From NCBI GenBank assembly GCA_014529385.2, contig CM043955.1:147787140-147847139 (forward strand): a DNA stretch of 60,000 bases. Reading direction: 5' to 3'. This document shows positions 45,701 through 51,700 of the stretch, piece after piece. Source of the DNA: Adiantum capillus-veneris. Lineage: Eukaryota > Streptophyta > Polypodiopsida > Polypodiales > Pteridaceae. The notes beneath the pieces were generated by a model, which did no database searches, was not told where the DNA came from, and worked only from the letters and a program-made list of their open reading frames with translations. Made by a program: the position numbers and the translations under genes. How positions within the stretch are numbered: the first letter of the stretch is position 1; every line of letters begins with the position of its first letter.

Positions 45701-48700
45701 ATATCTTTCTCAGTCATTTTCAAGTGATCCCAAGGCATGATGACATCTCTTGCATATTCATCGTCTTTTCAAGTAAGATGCTGCCGTTCGCTCCCTGGAA
45801 TGTTCGGAGAACCACGCTCTAGAGAAGGCGACGTCAAACTGTTGTTCAACTCAAGGGCTCGATGGGTGTCCTGGCCTGACTCCCTTCCTTGAACTCCTTG
45901 GTTTTCTTGTAGATCAGGTCATTGTCAAAAGAGGACGACCTCTTCGCCTTTGAACGGCTAGATGGCCTTCCATGCCTTCTAAACTTTGTTTCAAAAATCT
46001 TCTTCAAACGAATCTTGTCTTAGGTGCTTAGAAATCAAATAAGCTTCTTAGCACCCTTGAACACTTCAAATGGCGTCTTTCCCGTGTGTCGTTGTAGACA
46101 AACTCCACCAAGGGCAAATACTTTTCCCATTTAGTCTTTTGATCCAAAGAAGAAGACTTTAACAAATTCAAAACCATTGAATTGGCTATTTCCAAATTGC
46201 CAATCTGTCTGCGGGTGGAACAAGGACGAGAACTGCAACCACGTGCCAATGTTCTCCCAAATTGCCGTCCAAAACAACTAGTAGATTGGGGATCTTTGTT
46301 CGAAACAATGGACCCATTTAGTCTTTTGATCCAAAGAAGAAGACTTCAACAAATTCAAAACCATTGAATTGGCTATTTCCAAATTGCCAATCTGTCTGCG
46401 GGTGGAGACGAGAACTGCAACCACGTGCCAATGTTCTCCCAAATTGCCGTCCAAAACAACTAGTAGATCGGGGATCTTTGTCCGAAACAATGGACTCAAA
46501 CATGCCATATATTCAAACAGTTTTGCCAAAGGATTGGGCTTAACTGTCTTCTTTACTGCAGAGTAGAGAGCCTGCTTACTGAATCTGTTGATGACCGTCC
46601 AAAGGTCATCATGCCCACTCTGTGTCTTTGGGAGATCAAAGATGAAATCCATTGCAATACTTTCCTAGGGACGTGTGGGAATGGGTAAAGGCTGTAGTAA
46701 TCCGTGTGCCTAATGCCTGTCAACCTTGACCTTCAGACATACTAAAGGACTGCGAACAAATTCGTCCACTTCTTTCTTGAGTCTCGGCCAAAAGTAGTAA
46801 CGCTCCACACCTTGAAGGTTGTGTCGATGCCGTGGTGACCCGTAAAAGGTGGACAATGGCACTCAATCAAAACCTTTTCCCTCAATGGCTGTGTGACGCA
46901 CAACATTGTTTTCTTCATCACGTAGCCATCCCGAATGGAATATCCCGCTACATCGGAAAAATCCGGATCTGCGGCGTACTAATCGACCATGTCCTCCAAG
47001 CTTCTATGATGAATAGCGGAAATAGCCAAGACTAACGGCTTCCGAGACAAAGCATCTGTCACCAAGTTTTTCTGTCCCTAAACATGGACAATCTGGAAGT
47101 GAAACTGTGACAAGATGTTAGTCCACCGCATCTGCTTTTCCGAAAGCTACTTCTGTGACAAGAAGTAGCGTAAACTCTGATGATCACTGAAGACCGTGAA
47201 TTGACTCCGAGTAGGTAATGTCGCCACTGAGCAAAAGCATGGATCACTGCCAAAAGCTCTTTCTCATAAATCTGTGCTGTCAATTCTAGCCTTGAAAACA
47301 ATCGGTTTTCATAGGCAATCACATGGCCTTCTTGCATTATGACCGCTCCCAGACTACGACCACACACATCACAATATACTTCAAATGACTTTTGCAAGTC
47401 CAGGAAAGTCAACACTGGTCCAATAAACAGTTTTTGTTTAAGTGTTTGAAAGGCAGTCACCTCTATGGATCCTCACAAGAAAGGGACTCCTTTCTGTGTC
47501 AAAATGTGCAAAGGGAAAGCTACCTCTGCAAGCTTTCGAATGAACCACCGGTAGTAAGGACACAAGCCCAAGAAGCTTCTAACTTCATGAACATTCTTCA
47601 AGTCAGGCCAATCGCGGATAGTGTCATTTTTGTCTAGATCTATCTGTACTCTTTCTGTTGAGACGATGTGTCCCAAGAAATGTATCTCAGGCAAGAAAAA
47701 CTCACTATTTTTCACATGTATTAGCAATTTATGCTTCCTCAGTGTCTGGAAAACCCACAAATGATCGGTATTCTCTGAAAATCCAAAAAGTCGTCTTGAA
47801 AGCTGTCTTGTAGACGTCTCTAGGAGCAATGTAGATCCGATGATAATCACTTCTTCATATCAATTCGGTAAGTAGAATTCTGAAGTCTGTCGAGTATATC
47901 ATCGATCCTCGTAATGTGGAAATCTGCTCTGGTTCATTGTTTCTTTATCTTGGCCTTCGCTAACGCTGTAAGGTGGCCGCCAGTCAGTCTCTATTGCAGA
48001 AAAATCTTGTTGTTTCGTTTCGAGGTCAAACATATTTGACCTTCAATCATCATTCAGTTCTCTCAAGAAAAATCAAGTAAAGAAACTGAATTTCATCAAG
48101 TACAATCTCTTTGCCCTTCATTTGTCGAAGTCGCTTTCTCAGTTTGATAGTCAACCACGACGTTGTTCTTGTGGTACCAAGGATTTTGAGGACAACGTCA
48201 CAACCTTCCTAAGGGCATTACGTAGAAGTCCTCGTGCCCTAAATACCCCTGACATTGCAAACAAAGTTTGCCAATGATCTGGGTAGTGGCAACATCCCAT
48301 CCGGGTACTGCTAGAACTGCCTCCGCCTGTGGCCTTAGCATGTCAGGCGTAATTCCAAATCGAGCCGCCAATTCAAGAAGTTGGCCTTGGCTCCTCCATC
48401 AAAGAAAATGAGGGCTTCCCGATCTTTCAATTTGCCCCAAGGGTGGCAAAGTTTTGTACTTTCGTTCATTTGATTCGGTTCGGGCCCCACTCAATGTGGT
48501 ACCAGTTCTCCTTTCATCTTTACTTTTCTTCCGCACTCGGCTGCTGCTCTGTAACTCTCAAGTTTATCTTCTGGTTGTCCTTTGAGTTCTGGTCCATCTG
48601 TTTCTACGTGTACAGGTTCCGCTTTTCTGCACTCGTCTGTCCTTTCGGCTTCCTTCCCTACCTGAGGGAGAAGCAATGGCTACATGCCATCTCGAGTAAA

Positions 48701-51700
48701 TCTTATCAATCGGGTAATTCTTCAGGTATCTCGCCAATCTCGGGTCCCTGCTTGTACTCCGTTCTGGCAAATTTGTCTGTCGAATTTTTTTTCCGCCCAA
48801 ATCTTCATTCTTTTCTTTAGTTCCCGCACTGGATTTTCAACTTTTCTTTGCCTTCCCACTGAGAGGTGTCATCTCTGTAAGATTCTTCACGAGAACCCAT
48901 GTGTAATCTGGGATTCTTTATGGCTTTATGCCTTGTAAGACAAAGCGATGAAGACAGGAGTGCGCCCGATGCGCGATGTATGAAGGGTGGAAATGGCTAA
49001 TGAGTCCGGGGTCGGGGCACGATGATTCTTTCACAAAAGCTGTGTGTGCTGCAAAAAGGATCGGATCCTCCGTAGAAGAAGAATCTTTCTCTGCTTTGAT
49101 GCCACTATAACAAACTTGGACACCCCAAGTCAAGATTCTACCTCGACACAACAGAGATTCACTTCAAAACAGTTCACAAAGACGACACGGCCCGGCGTAG
49201 TTCTGTGCCCAAAGGTATTGGCCCCAAAGACTGGCGCCCCCTTGTGGTATTTCTTTTTATATTAATCTGTGTTTAAAGTACAAGAGAGTCGGCAGGCGCT
49301 CACTCTCAGACTCTGCGTCTAGATGCTCTGAGTAATGAGGCTCAACCCACCTATTTATCGCTACAAGGGATGCCCAAAAGCAGAGCCCCAAAATCTTTTA
49401 AAATTAAAAGCAAAGTTCCCCAAAAGCAATGGGTCTTCCAAAAGCTACTAAAAACAGCCAGCGCAATTTAAGAAAAATCCGTACAGCTATTAGTGGAATT
49501 CACGAACATCCGTACATTGCCACGTCAGCATGTCAGCGTAATTTCCGGCTGTCCATACAGTGCCACGTCAGCCTGTCAACGCAATATCTGGGGCCAGCCA
49601 CGTCAGCAGGGTGTGTGAGTTTGTCCGGGGACCAGCCACGTCACCAGTTTGTGACAGGCTGATGCAAGAACTCTAGAAAATCCCGCAAGACGTGATGTAC
49701 CATATAGGAGCCAGAAGCACCTGGTTGGTCACTACAGTCCTGCTTACAAGTGAAAACCGTGTCGAGCTTCAACGTAGCAGCTTCCTCATGATGGACAAGA
49801 GGAAAGGAGCAATCTGCTGCTGTGGTGACAGATCCAAATCTACCTGACAACCCAAGTATTGAAATGGTGTCCCGGGCGGGATCCACCCAAAGTCCTCTCC
49901 AAGTGACCAATTGGGCGTGGGAGCGCGACCAATCCAGAATTCCACTGTCTTTCACCATTTAATCAATGCGCCCAATGCACCAAACACCTCAAGAGACTGC
50001 TCACAGTTATGCAAATTGGCCTCCTGGCCAGAAACATGCTCGAGTCATCGGCAAACTCCGCATCCAAAGCTCATCTCCCCAAATAGGTACCTGCAATCCA
50101 TGCAAGCCAACCTCTGTGAAGTAAGGAATCTAATCATTGCCTCGACATAGAATAGGAACAAGAAGGGGGCAAAAGGGCTTCCCTGTCATACTGACCGTGT
50201 GAGAATGAAACGTTCGCCCCTCCCCCCTGCCAGCAGCACCTGGCTATGCACACACCTAGAAAGAGCTGATACCCCTCTAATCCGAGTAACTGAAAAGCCC
50301 ATCTGATGCATAGTGCTCTCCAAGAAGCCCTAGTCCACTTTGTCATACTCCTCAAAATCAAGGAGCACCATGAGATCCTCTCCTCGGAGATGAGCAAGAG
50401 CAGTTGCCTCCCGACATCGTAGAGCCTACCATTTTCACCTTCTGGGAGGCAGATGGTAGGCTCTACGATGTCGGGCGAGGGGGATTCGTCTGAGTCCCTC
50501 TGAGGTGAAGCAGAGGCCTCCATATGTGTTTGCTACTGCAAAGGAAAGAGGATGGTAGAGCTCTACTTACTGCAAGCCCACTGTGGCCTGAGCAAGTAGC
50601 GAGGGAGGGGGGGGGGGGCCTGCGAGCAATGGCGAGTGGGGAAAGGGTGCAGGGGCAGAGGAGGTAGCGGAGCAGGAGCAGCAGCAGTGAGAGTTCAGGG
50701 TTCAACATTATACCGCAGCATTTTTGTCAACTGGCGAGAATGAAAGTACAAAAGTAGACCGTTAATGTACTACATCACTTTTTATGACCTGTTTGGCTTC
50801 ATTCAGGGAATTTAAGTCTGGTTCTCCATAATGCCACATGTCTTCTGACCCTTGCAGTAGAAGGGCAGCCCTGTCCTGAATCTCTTCCACACCAAAGATT
50901 TTTGTTGCTTGTTCTTGAACTTTCCAGAACTTTCCAGTAACCTACAAGACACGATATAGGTCCACTCCAGGATGAGTAGAATTTAATAACAAATTATGAT
51001 AGAAAAGCTTTACAACATTTGTACCTTTTTATGAAGATCATTTTCCTCCTTAAGTCTCTCCAGCTTACCATAAAGAACCTCACATAGACCTTTTTCTTCA
51101 GCATACTCTGAAGTCACATGGTCCAATCTAGCGATGGCAGTGGGCATAATTTAAAACATGTTATGACACAAAGTTATAAGACACCTCCTTTATGGGCTAA
51201 AAAAGAATCTGTCGAAAGCAGGTGCAAATTGAACAAACCGTTTACCTGTCTTGTAAGTCTGTTACTTTTTCTATCAGCCCATCTCTTTTTTTTTTCAATC
51301 TTTCAACCTGCACTACTAGGTGATTCAGGAAGGAGAGAGCTATTTAAAATCACCGGAACAGAAAAATGTTGTGTTTTGAAATTCATGTGCATAAATGAAG
51401 ACTACACTTGATGCAGTTTGCAGCATGTGTTTCTAAAACGAATCTGCCCCATGAGTTGAAAGTTTACATTGTTATACACATGTTTATGTCACCTTTACTA
51501 GTGTTAACTGGATTATTCTACTAACTTAAATCATCCTTATGACCAGATTGTTAGCTGACCTCTAGTATTGAGCGATCTCTATCTGAAAGAGTAGCCGCAG
51601 CTTTGTTTTGGAAATACTGCACCTCTTTCTCTAGACCAGAACTCTGTCAAATGGACATAATTCACCCTTGGCAGAAGTTCAAACAATTCAAAACCAGGAA

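Larger units (their letters stand above)
44880..46660 (-). pseudogene. G2 integrase with internal gag segment
   Basis: [20 protein letters not shown] at 46652 and [20 protein letters not shown] are followed by a duplicated stretch, then FVYNDT and [15 protein letters not shown] (about 46040-46110). At 46001 the sequence switches to gag text, returns to integrase at about 45200 ([33 protein letters not shown]) and ends [18 protein letters not shown] near 44850-44910. G1 has the uninterrupted version at the matching place. Confidence 0.85.
44762..49656 (-). mobile_element. Chromovirus G2 (minus), TSD GGCTG, 3' LTR reduced to 46 bp
   Basis: Identical flanks ggctg at 44757-44761 and 49657-49661. 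The right (5') LTR is 49106-49656. On the left only the last 46 bp of LTR (44762 to about 44807) remain before integrase-tail sequence, so a deletion inside the inserted element removed most of the 3' LTR and 3' UTR. Order on the minus strand: PBS, gag scrap, protease, RT without its catalytic block, RNase H, integrase (with a 187-bp duplication and an 800-bp gag segment inside), C-terminal tail. Same LTR family as G1. Confidence 0.93.
25787..50788 (-). other. 25,002-bp host intron made of one LINE and nested LTR elements
   Basis: Donor GTCATA at 50788 and acceptor tgtctccag at 25787. Only 25787-25838 (52 bp, including the left TSD) and 50720-50788 (69 bp) are original intron, about 121 bp in total. 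That is in line with the gene's other uninvaded introns (81-252 bp). Everything between is LINE-L plus insertions. Confidence 0.9.
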
